Of a DNA stretch of 64,000 nt, positions 18,216-27,286 are shown in pieces. The notes under the pieces were generated by a model. It ran no database searches, was not told where the DNA came from, and saw only the letters and a program-made list of their open reading frames with translations. Positions within the stretch are counted from its first letter, which is position 1. The number at the start of each line of letters is the position of its first letter. The stretch comes from Anaerolineae bacterium (lineage in GTDB: Bacteria; Chloroflexota; Anaerolineae; Aggregatilineales; UBA2796), in contig JAHBVJ010000036.1 in the NCBI GenBank assembly GCA_019637615.1, positions 1 through 64,000 of the forward strand, given 5' to 3'. Both the position numbers and the translations under genes were made by a program.

Positions 18216-18502
18216 CTAGTCATTCTAAGTCTCGGCGTGAGCTTGGCGGCTCTGCCCAGACCAATGGAAAATGACGACAGCACACATCAGTGGCAGTGCT
18301 TCTCCGTATCGCCAGTTACACACATTAGCACCACGTCCTCACCTTGTAACGGAGACTGCACACCTCATATCATACGAGCCAATGCTCCGGTCAAGTCATG
18401 CTCGTGCGGACTCTCCGCAAAATTCAGTCTTCAGAACAAGCCACAAAACACCTGAACGAGATCACAAAATGATCCCGTCTGCACCAGCCAACGGGATCAT
18501 TT
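18216..18502 (+). ncRNA. Possible noncoding transcript between hypB and an S33 peptidase
   Basis: About 290 bases bounded by a good promoter (18181-18208) and a 12-bp hairpin (18467-18502). The interval has no convincing gene: the longest frame starting with ATG (18270, MENDDSTHQW) has no ribosome binding site. No signature of RNase P, tmRNA, SRP or 6S RNA was recognised. The rest of the 450-base gap holds nothing else obvious. Confidence 0.3.
18467..18502. repeat. 36-bp palindromic repeat, copy 1
   Basis: Twelve-base arms (AAATGATCCCGT / ACGGGATCATTT) around a 12-base loop. A second copy in inverse orientation at 30941-30976 matches at 32 of 36 positions, including most of the loop, so this is a dispersed element and not just a terminator. 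It can still stop transcription from hypB or the minus-strand peptidase. Confidence 0.75.
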
Positions 18503-18534
18503 CACGGATCATGGTGGATCGAAACGCGGGATCG

Positions 18535-20442
18535 CTACCGGATGCTCAACAAGATCGGTACCACCGACTCAAACGACGAGACGAAGACGTTGTTCGGCGC
18601 GGCGTACCACAAGATGCGGTAATTTCCACCAGTACCCACCATCGTCAGCGCGGCGGTATACACCTGATCGGGGTTGTCTAGCCCCTGCTGCACGACGCGG
18701 CTGCCGAGGAAATCCAACGTAAACTGCGCATCCACGATGCCATACGCGTTCTTGATCGCTTCTGACACGATCTGTTGCGCTTCATCAAGGCTCTTGGCCT
18801 TGATCACCCCCGCGCCGAGCAAGTGAACGTTGTCTTTGCTGGCGAAGAACGTGACTGTGTCCGTCGATTTGTCCGGCTGATACGTCCAGCCTTCCGGCAC
18901 ATTCAACTGGATCGGCACATCAGGGTTGCTGAACGGCTTCAGGGTGATCTCGAAGGTGCCAGCGAACACGGGTCTCACGTCATTCGCCGTGCAGCTCGTA
19001 TCCAGTGGCTTGGTCGGGTCGAGCAAAAAGGCTCTGGTCAGGTTCTGTGCGCATTTGCTCCCCGGCAAGAGTCCGTGTGCCTGATACGGGAAGGTCGCCA
19101 GCGTACTGTTGGGGAAGCGCGCCTTGGTTTCCTCGCCATAGGCAATCGGCGTCACGGGATCGAACGCGCCGGACAGGATCAGCACGGGCTTGTCGGATTT
19201 CACGGGCGCGACATCGGCCTCGTCCAGTTCCGCGCTGCGCCAATTCGCGCAGGTCTGTCGTGCGTCTTCCACCGAACTCTTTTCCGCGCCGAAGTACTTG
19301 GTCGGGTCATATTGCTTGATCAGCGCATCCGTGTAAAACGGCACACTCTCCGCACAAATCACGCTGTAGTACAGCCCGACGGAGAAGTCTTTGCTCTGTT
19401 CCGCCGAACTCACCAGAATCGTCGCGGCCAGTGAGTAGTTGCCGTTGGCGGCGTTGGTCACGGCTTGCGGCACTGTGCCAATGTAGCTACTGTTGTAGAA
19501 CATCTGGCGAAAGGCTTCCAGCAAGCGCGCACGCGTCATCACGACAGGATGTGAGTCGCCCTTCAAACCGGTGCCGGTCGTCGTGGCGGGCTTCTTTTCC
19601 AGCGTGTCCAGCGCCTTGACGAACTTATCGCGGAGCTGCGGATACTTTTCGTTGCACACGGTATCCGCTTGGCACAGATCGAAGATGCGGGTCAGCGAGG
19701 CTTCGGAATTGCTGGCGATGTCCAGCAAAAAGTTGTTCCACGGCCCTACCACGCTGTCCAGCACCACCGCGTTGACGTGTTCTTCGTGCCGCCGCAGGTA
19801 GATCTGCGCCAGCCACGTCCCGTACGAGTTGCCGAACACGTTGATCTTGTCGTAGCCGAGCGCTTCCCGTACCGCGTCCGTGTCATCCGCCATCGTCAGG
19901 CTGTTGTAGAAGGCGGGGTCAGTCACCTTGGAGAGTCGCGTCAGGCAAGCACTCAAGCGTTCGCCGCCGATCTTCACATCATCGGCAGGCGTGCGGTTAG
20001 CCTTCAGATCAGCGAGTGAGGTATCCACGATCTCGGTGCATTGCAGTGACGCCGATGTCCCCGTCCCGCGCTGGTCGATCAGTACCACGTCGTGGTCGGG
20101 GAACAACGAGCGATAGCTGGTGTACCACGCGGTGAAGTTGCTGATTGCCGACCCGCCGGGGCCGCCCTCCAGATGGAAGATCGGTTCGGCTTTGCTGGCG
20201 GGGTTCGTCGCCCGCAGGATCGTGAAGTGAATATCGAGTTGTCGTCCATCCGGCTTGCTGCGGTCTTCGGGGACGGGCAGGACGCCACAGTCGGCGTCGA
20301 TCTTCTGCTTTACGTCGCCAAGGCCGATCTCTAGGCTGCACGGCTTCAGCTCGACCGATGCCTGAGCACGGATCGGTGCAGTCACGTTGATCAGGCTCAG
20401 GATCAGTGCCACGCTCAAAGTGAATAAAGTGTATTTACGCAT
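18535..20442 (-). CDS. Secreted S33-family alpha/beta hydrolase (tripeptidyl aminopeptidase-like)
   Basis: A 635-residue exported hydrolase. Residues 1-27 form a Sec signal peptide. The oxyanion-hole motif is FHLEGGPGGSAIS (about 89-101), followed by LIDQRGTGTS. The nucleophile is Ser206 in FGNSYGTW, the acid is Asp428 in LSGAFDPVTP and the base is His456 in PYQAHGLLP. This matches the proline iminopeptidase/TAP group, which trims peptides outside the cell. About 160 residues after the hydrolase fold are unassigned and beta-rich. ATG 20442 starts the signal peptide; the frame can be extended upstream to a site without leader features. Confidence 0.88.
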   Translation of the reverse strand: MRKYTLFTLSVALILSLINVTAPIRAQASVELKPCSLEIGLGDVKQKIDADCGVLPVPEDRSKPDGRQLDIHFTILRATNPASKAEPIFHLEGGPGGSAISNFTAWYTSYRSLFPDHDVVLIDQRGTGTSASLQCTEIVDTSLADLKANRTPADDVKIGGERLSACLTRLSKVTDPAFYNSLTMADDTDAVREALGYDKINVFGNSYGTWLAQIYLRRHEEHVNAVVLDSVVGPWNNFLLDIASNSEASLTRIFDLCQADTVCNEKYPQLRDKFVKALDTLEKKPATTTGTGLKGDSHPVVMTRARLLEAFRQMFYNSSYIGTVPQAVTNAANGNYSLAATILVSSAEQSKDFSVGLYYSVICAESVPFYTDALIKQYDPTKYFGAEKSSVEDARQTCANWRSAELDEADVAPVKSDKPVLILSGAFDPVTPIAYGEETKARFPNSTLATFPYQAHGLLPGSKCAQNLTRAFLLDPTKPLDTSCTANDVRPVFAGTFEITLKPFSNPDVPIQLNVPEGWTYQPDKSTDTVTFFASKDNVHLLGAGVIKAKSLDEAQQIVSEAIKNAYGIVDAQFTLDFLGSRVVQQGLDNPDQVYTAALTMVGTGGNYRILWYAAPNNVFVSSFESVVPILLSIR

Positions 20443-20557
20443 AGCCTCTCTCGTTGATCTAACAGTACCAGCCTCAACTTTAGCATAGAATCGGGTGAGA
20501 GTTCGCAAAACGGAAGTTTAGCCGGGTTACAGGCATCATCACAGGCAAGGAGTACCG

Positions 20558-21400
20558 ATGTCACTTCTAACCGATTGGCAAGGGCGTGTGTTGGCGTGGG
20601 CAGCCGATCAGCCATCTATCCGCGCGATCCTGCTGGTGGGGTCGCTGGCGCGCCGTGACTCGCCGTCCGACGCCTTCTCTGACCTCGATCTCGTGCTATA
20701 CACGGTCGATCCTGAGCAGTACGCCGACTCGGCATGGCTTTCCACGCTTGGCAGCGTATTGATCGGCGTCATGGAGCGTTGGGACAACGGCACGCCGGAG
20801 CATCTCGTCTTCTTCGCGGATGGCACCAAGATCGATTTCGCCTTTCCGCCCTTTTCGGAGCTGCAAGACGAGGTGGCGCGGGGCTACCTGCGCGGAGTCT
20901 ATCGGCGCGGCTATCAAGTGCTGCTCGATAAAGACGGCCTCGCGGGGCAGTTGCAGCCCTGCCCATACCATCCAGCGCCAGTCGAGCCACCCACTCAAGC
21001 CGAGTTTCTAGAGACGGTCAACGGCTTCTGGTTCTGGGCGCTCCGCACCATGCAAGCCATTCAGCGTAATGAACGTTGGGTGACTTACTACCGCGACGGC
21101 AAGCTGAAGAATTATCTGCTGCGTATGCTGGAATGGGAAGCGCGGCAGCGCGGGCAGGATACATGGCATGGCGGGCGCTTCATCCAGCACTGGGCAGGTG
21201 ACGACACACTGACCGCGCTGGAGCAAGCCTTCGCGCACTTTTCAGCGGACGATATGCGTCGGGCGCTGGAAGCCACGCTTGTGCTGTTTGAGCGCCTCTC
21301 AGCGCAGGTCGCGGATGGCTACCATTTCTCATATCCGGCGCAAACCGTAGCGAACGTTCGCCAGCATCTTCACACGCTGACTCAGCAAAATCGAGGGTAA
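20558..21400 (+). CDS. Aminoglycoside 6-adenylyltransferase-like nucleotidyltransferase
   Basis: A 280-residue polymerase-beta-fold nucleotidyltransferase similar in layout to ANT(6)/AadK. The Gly-Ser motif LLVGSLARRDS (about 26-35) is followed by SDLDLVLY (Asp42, Asp44), with a third acid in TKIDFAF (about 90). Length and the C-terminal helical domain (NYLLRMLEWEARQRGQDTWH) fit streptomycin adenylyltransferase relatives. AAGGAG precedes the ATG. The HIT gene follows with one base between stop and start. Environmental homologues are widespread, so a resistance role should not be assumed. Confidence 0.8.
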   Translation: MSLLTDWQGRVLAWAADQPSIRAILLVGSLARRDSPSDAFSDLDLVLYTVDPEQYADSAWLSTLGSVLIGVMERWDNGTPEHLVFFADGTKIDFAFPPFSELQDEVARGYLRGVYRRGYQVLLDKDGLAGQLQPCPYHPAPVEPPTQAEFLETVNGFWFWALRTMQAIQRNERWVTYYRDGKLKNYLLRMLEWEARQRGQDTWHGGRFIQHWAGDDTLTALEQAFAHFSADDMRRALEATLVLFERLSAQVADGYHFSYPAQTVANVRQHLHTLTQQNRG

Positions 21401-21401
21401 T

Positions 21402-21836
21402 ATGCCAGATGAATGCAGCCTATGTCATCCTGACCTCGCGCCCAAACTCATGACGAGCGAGGCTTGGATGCTGATCCTCAATCATAACCAGAATTTGTTG
21501 GGGAAGTGCTTTCTAGCGCTCAACCGTCACCTAGAAGCCGTGACCGCGCTGACTACCGAGGAATGGCTCGATCTACAGGTGCATCTGCGCCGCGCAACAG
21601 ACATGTTGATCAGCGCCTTTCAGCCTGATCACTTCAACTACGCTTTCCTGCAAAATCAGGATCGCCATGTCCATCTGCACATCATGCCGCGTTACGCCGC
21701 GCCGCGCACTTTTGGCGGCAGCACCTTCATCGATCCCGATTATCCGTCGCACTATGCCGTGCCCGCCCCCGTCCACCGTCTACCAACGGGACAGTTCGCG
21801 GCTCTCGCGGGGTATTTGCAGCAGCGGCTTCAATGA
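21402..21836 (+). CDS. HIT-family nucleotide hydrolase
   Basis: A 144-residue histidine-triad protein. The catalytic triad is in RHVHLHIMPRY (His89, 91, 93). An N-terminal CSLC pair may bind zinc, as in many HIT proteins. The family hydrolyses or transfers nucleotides from phosphate-linked substrates, for example AMP-lysine or Ap4A. It begins one base after the adenylyltransferase-like gene, so the pair is co-translated; a plausible but unproven link is that it removes AMP from by-products or products of that enzyme. Confidence 0.88.
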   Translation: MPDECSLCHPDLAPKLMTSEAWMLILNHNQNLLGKCFLALNRHLEAVTALTTEEWLDLQVHLRRATDMLISAFQPDHFNYAFLQNQDRHVHLHIMPRYAAPRTFGGSTFIDPDYPSHYAVPAPVHRLPTGQFAALAGYLQQRLQ

Positions 21837-21860
21837 AACTGACTCAACGGCGCTGAGTGC

Positions 21861-23021
21861 TTACGAATCGGTGTCCGTTGGTGACGCTGACGGTTTGGCA
21901 AACAGCCGGATCAGCTCTTCGCCGTACTGGTTGCGCTTCCACGGGCCAAGACCGGGCACGCGTTCCAGCTCTTTGAGCGTCCGCGCGGGCGATTTGGCGA
22001 GGGCATACAGCGCCTCTTTGGGAATGATGACATCGGACTCGACACCGCGCTCCAAGGCACGCGCCTTGCGCCACTTATGCAGGACATCATAGCGTGCTGC
22101 GGCTTGTGGATCGAGGCGCGGGGCGCTGTCGGGGCGCTTGGGATACCGTGCCGTCAACCCGCGCTGGATAGCCTCAAAAAGCTGGTTGCTATAGCGTTCA
22201 GCCACGCGGGCGCTCAGGCCGGGAATGTCGTACAAATCTGGGGCGGTTTCTGGGTTCGCGCGGACGATGTTGATCAATGCTTCGTCGCTCATCACCTTGA
22301 AGGGAGGCCAGTTGCGTTTCTGCGCGATGTCGTTACGCAGCAAGTACAGTTCACGTAATACGGCAAGTTGGCGCAGCGAGAAGTCGCGGGCGTTGTTGAG
22401 CCGCCAGAAGCCATCCGGATCGAAGGTGTACGAGGCGGGCTGCAAGGCGCATAATCCGGCGAACACCTCGCTGGCTTCTTCGAGGCGGTCGTGCTCCGCC
22501 ATCAAGTTAAGCAAGATGTCACGCAGCGCGGGCAAATAATGGGTATCGTGCTGCGCATAGCGGAGCTGGTCAGGCGGGATCGGGCGCTGTGACCAATCTG
22601 CACGCTGATAGCGCTTATCGACCTGCACGCTGAAGAATTCTTCTAACAGGTTGCCTAGCCCGATCTGCTTGCGGCCTAAGATACGCGCGGAAATCATCGT
22701 ATCGAAGAGGTTGGCAAACTCGAACTGGTAGTCCCGCTTCAAGCACATCACATCGTATTCCGCCGCATGGAAAACTTTCTCGATGGCGGGATTGGCGAAG
22801 ACGTCACGAAGGGCACTCAGGTCTTTGATAGCAAGCGGATCGATCACGAAGTCTTTGCTGCGGGTTGAAATCTGGAGCAGACAGACTTGCTCACGGTAAG
22901 CATACAAGCTGTTCGACTCGGTATCGACGGCAATCAGCGGTTCAATTTCTAGCAAGCGCACAAGCTGATCAAGATCAGCAGGTTTAGCGACAATCGTTGG
23001 CGGCTTAAGTTCAACAGACAT
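21861..23021 (-). CDS. rnd: Ribonuclease D-like 3'-5' exonuclease
   Basis: A 386-residue DEDDy exonuclease with two HRDC domains. Acidic residues are Asp33 and Glu35 in AVDTESNSL, Asp90 in HAAEYDVMCLKRD, and Tyr155/Asp159 in YAQHDTHYL. HRDC 1 (about 215-290) and HRDC 2 (about 305-375, with VPGLGPWKRNQYG) follow. RNase D trims tRNA and stable RNA 3' ends. The length matches E. coli Rnd (375). It converges with the HIT gene, 24 bases apart. Confidence 0.93.
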   Translation of the reverse strand: MSVELKPPTIVAKPADLDQLVRLLEIEPLIAVDTESNSLYAYREQVCLLQISTRSKDFVIDPLAIKDLSALRDVFANPAIEKVFHAAEYDVMCLKRDYQFEFANLFDTMISARILGRKQIGLGNLLEEFFSVQVDKRYQRADWSQRPIPPDQLRYAQHDTHYLPALRDILLNLMAEHDRLEEASEVFAGLCALQPASYTFDPDGFWRLNNARDFSLRQLAVLRELYLLRNDIAQKRNWPPFKVMSDEALINIVRANPETAPDLYDIPGLSARVAERYSNQLFEAIQRGLTARYPKRPDSAPRLDPQAAARYDVLHKWRKARALERGVESDVIIPKEALYALAKSPARTLKELERVPGLGPWKRNQYGEELIRLFAKPSASPTDTDS

Positions 23022-23228
23022 AAGGTGTGGCGATATGGTGTATGACAGAGTTGCCCATTATTTCAGAAAAATGCGGGTAAGGCAAGGCTGATATTCAGTC
23101 TTTCTCATTTTCCCGCTCCGACGCCCCGCATTGTGTGAAGCGCCAATACATCACGACACCCCCCTATGTTATAATTCTCACTGGGGTTGACTCTGTTTGA
23201 ACATCTTACATTTGTTAAGGATTTCATT

Positions 23229-24104
23229 GTGGCGCTTACCACCCGTTGGACAAGCTTCGACTTGATTTTCTTCGATTGCGACAGCACCCTTTCTTCCATC
23301 GAAGGAGTAGATGAACTAGCACGGCTGAAGGGCAAAGAATGGCGGGTGAGTCTGCTCACCCAGAAAGCCATGAACGGCGACCTCGATCTGCGCGATGTGT
23401 ACGGCAAGCGGTTGAAGGCCATCAATCCGACGCGCGGACAGCTCGCCGCCATCGAGCAGATGTACTGGGATTGCCTTGTGCCCGACGCGGTTGAAGTGAT
23501 CGCCGCGTTGCACATGCTCGGCAAGCAAGTCTTCATCATCAGCGGCGGTTTAGCCGCGCCGGTGCGGGGCTTCGGCAGCAAGTTAGGCGTGCCTGCCGAG
23601 CGCATCCGTGCCGTCGAACTCGAATTCAACGAGCTGTCCGGCGAATGGTGGAAGTATTACGATCAGACCGCGCAGACAACCGCCAAATTTCTCGATTTTG
23701 AGGACAGCCCGCTGACCATCTCCGCTGGCAAACCCCAGATCGTGACCGAATTGGCGAACGGCGCATGGGGACGCAAATTGTTCATCGGGGATGGCATGAG
23801 CGACCTGCATACCAAGGGCGTTGTCGATCTATTCGTTGGTTTCGGCGGGGTCGTCCGGCGCGAAAAAGTCGAACGCGGGTCGGATGTCTTCCTTGCCGCC
23901 AACAGCCTCGCGCCCATCCTCCCGATCGCGGCGGGGGAAGTCGGGCTTGCCAAGTTAGCCGATAGTCCATTTGCGGCGGTCTTGCAACGCGGACTCGATA
24001 TGTGCTACGACCCTGACAGCGTACTATTCCATAACGCCGCTTTGGGGGAAACGTTCGTCAACTCGTTCAATCCGTTTCACGATGCGCTGAAGCCGCAATC
24101 GTAA
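23229..24104 (+). CDS. HAD-family phosphatase (SerB-like)
   Basis: A 291-residue haloacid dehalogenase-superfamily phosphatase resembling phosphoserine phosphatase. Motif I is FFDCDSTLSS (nucleophile Asp16, Asp18), motif II is FIISGGLAAP, and motif III/IV is FIGDGMSDLHT. The insert after motif I (IEGVDELARLKG) matches the SerB cap. GTG 23229 has AAGGA about eight bases upstream and is preferred over TTG 23187, whose G run directly abuts it. It may make serine from phosphoserine, but serA and serC are not nearby. About 50 residues beyond motif IV are extra. Confidence 0.82.
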   Translation: MALTTRWTSFDLIFFDCDSTLSSIEGVDELARLKGKEWRVSLLTQKAMNGDLDLRDVYGKRLKAINPTRGQLAAIEQMYWDCLVPDAVEVIAALHMLGKQVFIISGGLAAPVRGFGSKLGVPAERIRAVELEFNELSGEWWKYYDQTAQTTAKFLDFEDSPLTISAGKPQIVTELANGAWGRKLFIGDGMSDLHTKGVVDLFVGFGGVVRREKVERGSDVFLAANSLAPILPIAAGEVGLAKLADSPFAAVLQRGLDMCYDPDSVLFHNAALGETFVNSFNPFHDALKPQS

Positions 24105-24113
24105 GGGAACGCA

Positions 24114-24137
24114 AGGGCGAGCGACAACGCCCGCCCT
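24114..24137. terminator. Hairpin between convergent genes
   Basis: AGGGCGAGCG and CGCCCGCCCT form a ten-base stem with one mismatch around ACAA. It lies between the HAD phosphatase and the PA14 protein, which converge. There is no clear T run. Confidence 0.5.
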
Positions 24138-24167
24138 ACATGTGTCGTGGTGTGTCGTGAAGTTTCG

Positions 24168-25964
24168 CTATCCGGTCACGGGCACGTTCGAGAGCACCCC
24201 TGAGATGATCTGTACGTACGGGCTGTAGACCCACCCCGTCACGCCACCGAAGCGGATTTGTAACCACGAATTATCAGCAGTGCGCCCGATCACATCCGCG
24301 ACCACACCCCAGCCGAGGTTGCCGAGCAGCGCGTACTGAGCACCGGGGCCGCTGCGCAAGCGTACCGTGGTCAGCGTGCGGATGCGGACGCCCGTCGTAT
24401 CACCCGGATTGGGACCAGTCGAACCGCCTTGCACAGGCAGCGATTGTACATTCCCCTGCGTAATCTGAATGTACGAGCGATTCACCCATCCGACGAGATT
24501 ACCGGGGCCGATCACGCGCACCCATGATGCGTCGATATTGCGGGCAGTAAGTGACAACACGTTGCCGCGTACCACCTTGTCAATGATGCTGTAGGTCGTG
24601 CCGGGGCCAGTCCGCACATTGAGTACCGACGCATACTGCACGACTGCCGTCACGCCCGTCGGTACGGGCGGTTGACCGGAATTGTAATACTGCGGCGGGT
24701 TTTGGCTGTCGGGCGGTTCCCACGTCAGGTTGACCAGCGCTTGCCCCGTCGCTTGGAAGTATTCTAAGCGGAAGGTATGGCAGCCAGCAGTGAGGTCAAC
24801 GGGCTGGCGGACGGTAGTGGCGCTTTGCAGCACCCAGCGATCCACGATCAGTGTCGAGTCGATGTAGAAGCGCACGCCGTCATCCGCCGTCAGATAGAAG
24901 ATGTATGGACGACCGGGTACGCAGACCTGACGCGTCCAGCGCACGGAGAAGTTTTCGCGCGGGAAGCCGTTAGCGGGTGCACTGCTGTTCCAATTAGCGT
25001 TGATGCCGCTAGAACCATCCAGCCGCACAAAGGTTGGCACGCCCGCCAGATAGGGATTGGTGAAATATTCACCATACCACTGCGTCAGGTTGCCGCCGGG
25101 TGGCCCGACGGCGGGTTCATAGGTCAGGCGTACCGAGGCTTGGTTAACGCGGTCGTAATATTCGACGCGCAGAGTGTGCAAGCCCGCCACCAACTGCACA
25201 TCGATGGTGTAGGCCGTCAGCGGCTGATCCTGCCACTTGTTGATCACCAAGATGTCATCGATGTAGAGCCGGATACCATCATCGCCCGCCAACGTGAAGC
25301 GGTAGGTACCCACGTTGAATGGCTGCGTGATCGTCCAGCGTGCGCTGAAGTTATCCGGCGCGACAACGGGATCGGGCGAGCCGTAGCCCCAGAAGTAATT
25401 GATGCCGCCTTCGTAGCGCGTCAGGACGGGCGACCCCGCTAAGTTGGGGTTGTTGTAGTACTGCGCCGTCCATGACGAGGTCGGGGTGAGTTCCGACGCC
25501 CACGAGACCGCGATGCTGGCATCACCGACGCCCTGATAGTAATCGACCTGAAGCGCGTGATTGCCGGACGAGACCTGCACAACACGCGTATAAGTCGTCG
25601 GGGCTTGGTCGCGCCACGCATCGAGGACGAGCTGCCCATCGATGTACAGACGCACGCCATCATCGGCAGTCACAGTGAAGCGGTAGGTGCCCGCGTTAAG
25701 GTACTGCACCGACACCCAACGCGCCGACCAGAACTGCGAACCGATGCCGGGGCCGGGTGAGTTTGGCCCCCAATTGAAGACAACCGCCTGATCGATGCGC
25801 AGGAAAACAGCGTTGCCTTGAAGGTCTTTGTTGGCGAAATAGGCTCCCGTCCAGTTGCTACCTGTATCAGCTTTGGCGGTAGGCAGCGTACCGGGCACGA
25901 ACGGCGTTATAAGTAAGGCAAGGCATAGGATGACCAGCATAGGACGGCAGAAGCGGCACAACAT
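24168..25964 (-). CDS. Secreted protein with three PA14 and two SH3b domains
   Basis: A 598-residue exported protein. Residues 1-32 are a signal peptide. Three PA14 modules follow (about 36-165, 168-305, 325-455), each with the core pattern of VRLYIDGQLV / IRLYIDDILV / VRFYIDSTLI and a W-x-x-x-x-x-T strand. Two bacterial SH3 domains close the protein (about 470-530, VLNVRTGPGTTYSIIDKV; about 545-598, TVRLRSGPGAQYALLGNL). PA14 usually binds carbohydrate, and SH3b binds cell-wall peptide. No catalytic domain is visible, so it is probably a surface adhesion or wall-binding protein. ATG 25964 has AAGGAG six bases upstream. Confidence 0.9.
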   Translation of the reverse strand: MLCRFCRPMLVILCLALLITPFVPGTLPTAKADTGSNWTGAYFANKDLQGNAVFLRIDQAVVFNWGPNSPGPGIGSQFWSARWVSVQYLNAGTYRFTVTADDGVRLYIDGQLVLDAWRDQAPTTYTRVVQVSSGNHALQVDYYQGVGDASIAVSWASELTPTSSWTAQYYNNPNLAGSPVLTRYEGGINYFWGYGSPDPVVAPDNFSARWTITQPFNVGTYRFTLAGDDGIRLYIDDILVINKWQDQPLTAYTIDVQLVAGLHTLRVEYYDRVNQASVRLTYEPAVGPPGGNLTQWYGEYFTNPYLAGVPTFVRLDGSSGINANWNSSAPANGFPRENFSVRWTRQVCVPGRPYIFYLTADDGVRFYIDSTLIVDRWVLQSATTVRQPVDLTAGCHTFRLEYFQATGQALVNLTWEPPDSQNPPQYYNSGQPPVPTGVTAVVQYASVLNVRTGPGTTYSIIDKVVRGNVLSLTARNIDASWVRVIGPGNLVGWVNRSYIQITQGNVQSLPVQGGSTGPNPGDTTGVRIRTLTTVRLRSGPGAQYALLGNLGWGVVADVIGRTADNSWLQIRFGGVTGWVYSPYVQIISGVLSNVPVTG

Positions 25965-26306
25965 GAACGACTCCTTCGTGTCTTCAGTACCCTCGCTGAT
26001 TGCGCTCAACCAGCCTACTTACTCGTAACATCAAAACATGGGGAGGGCCTATCGCCAGTCTGAACGCCGTCAGCCGCCCTACCCAAGCGGGACTCTCATC
26101 GGTACACATCACCAAACTGGCGCTTGTGTTCCACGCTGAGAGACCCTGTGCTTGTTATTCTAACCACATTTTCAGATCGCGCATGTAGATGCTGCCAGAG
26201 TCGGGAAGACGATGGCTAACGGTAGGGACGAAGGCAGTGCTTAGTGCTTAGTCCTGAGTGCTTAGTAAAGACAAAAGAGTCACCGAAGCACTGTGATGGA
26301 ACGCTG
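25965..26306. other. Noncoding gap holding a heptamer repeat
   Basis: About 340 bases between two minus-strand genes, containing the PA14 gene's upstream region and one heptamer array. No gene or clear promoter was found. Confidence 0.45.
26236..26266 (-). repeat. Heptamer tandem repeat (AGTGCTT unit), locus 1
   Basis: Four consecutive seven-base units (AGTGCTT, AGTGCTT, AGTCCTG, AGTGCTT) plus AGT. Read on the minus strand, the unit is AGCACT with a C/T or A next to it, the same as at 30822, 58201, 60455 and 60493. Confidence 0.75.
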
Positions 26307-27149
26307 TTAGCGCAGGCGATTGATCAAGTAGCGCTGCTTGGTCTGGCTGATGTCCACCTGCGGCATGTGCTGCTCGACCAGCGCCATCACTTCGAGCGTC
26401 AGATTGTGCAGCTCGGTGGCGGCGTCATCCAGCGGCGCGCGGAACAGCCCTTCAAGGCGCTCCGGAAAGCGCTCCGGCTTGATGTGCATAGCCTTGAGTG
26501 TGCTGGCGATGCCTTTCCATTTGCCGGGATGATAGAGGTTGTTGAGACCACACAGCACCGCCACTAGATTTTGCGAGGCATTCAGGCACAACTCGATCAT
26601 CCACAGACGTTCATCGCGATCCACACCCATGCGCTTGACGACCCAGCGCGGGTAAAAGCGCAGATATGTGTTGACCATCGCTTCGCCCAAGGCGGTTGGG
26701 TAATGGCTGAGGCGTTCCTTCCAGCCCGCCGCCCATGCCTCGCCATGCAGCACGATGGACTTGAGCACGCCGCCCGCGATCAACTGGTTGATCAGGGTGG
26801 TATCGGCTTTTTCGAGTACGCCCGTGAGGATTTCCTCGATCTCCGACAGCGGGTTGAAGCCGAGATCGACACGGACATCATCGATATATTCGTAGATCGC
26901 GAAGCCTTCCGCCGCCGTGCCGTTGTGGACGCCGCCGCCTGTCGCTTTGGCTGCGTCACAAACTTGCTGAAAGGCTTCCTCCGTGAGCGGCGTTTCGTAA
27001 TACAGGATGATGTCAATATCCGAGGTATCGTCGGTTTTGTCTTCCGCCACCGACCCCGTGATGATGATGGCCTTGAAGTTCGGATCAGCGGTGTAGGGTT
27101 GGATGCGCCGCTTGGCAATGGCGATGCGCTGCTCGGTATATTGGTTCAT
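26307..27149 (-). CDS. Nucleotidyltransferase-fold protein
   Basis: A 280-residue polymerase-beta-type nucleotidyltransferase. The motif is IITGSVAEDKTDDTSDIDIILY (Gly32-Ser33, Asp44, Asp46 of the frame from ATG 27149), with the third acid in VRVDLGF (Asp95). A mostly helical C-terminal half carries ELCLNASQNLVAVLCGLNNL, resembling DUF4037/aminoglycoside nucleotidyltransferase relatives. GGAGG eight bases upstream decides for ATG 27149 over a TTG five codons earlier. It is distinct from the other such enzyme at 20558-21400. Substrate unknown. Confidence 0.8.
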   Translation of the reverse strand: MNQYTEQRIAIAKRRIQPYTADPNFKAIIITGSVAEDKTDDTSDIDIILYYETPLTEEAFQQVCDAAKATGGGVHNGTAAEGFAIYEYIDDVRVDLGFNPLSEIEEILTGVLEKADTTLINQLIAGGVLKSIVLHGEAWAAGWKERLSHYPTALGEAMVNTYLRFYPRWVVKRMGVDRDERLWMIELCLNASQNLVAVLCGLNNLYHPGKWKGIASTLKAMHIKPERFPERLEGLFRAPLDDAATELHNLTLEVMALVEQHMPQVDISQTKQRYLINRLR

Positions 27150-27286
27150 CTTGTAATCCTCCAATTGATCAATTAACCAAATCCATTATACTCTTTGGCG
27201 CTAAGAAGTGTACCCTGTCCGCACACGGCGCGATAAACTAAATGGCAGATATATTTATTAGCAGCCCTTACAGGAGGGAACCTATT

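Noticed and set aside
18270..18455. Small Cys/Ser-rich frame (MENDDSTHQW...) as a peptide gene
   Set aside because: It has no ribosome binding site and an irregular composition; the interval is better explained as noncoding.
20558..21400. Calling the nucleotidyltransferase an aminoglycoside resistance gene
   Set aside because: Only the fold and active-site motif are visible. Environmental homologues often have no resistance activity, so only a family-level name is given.
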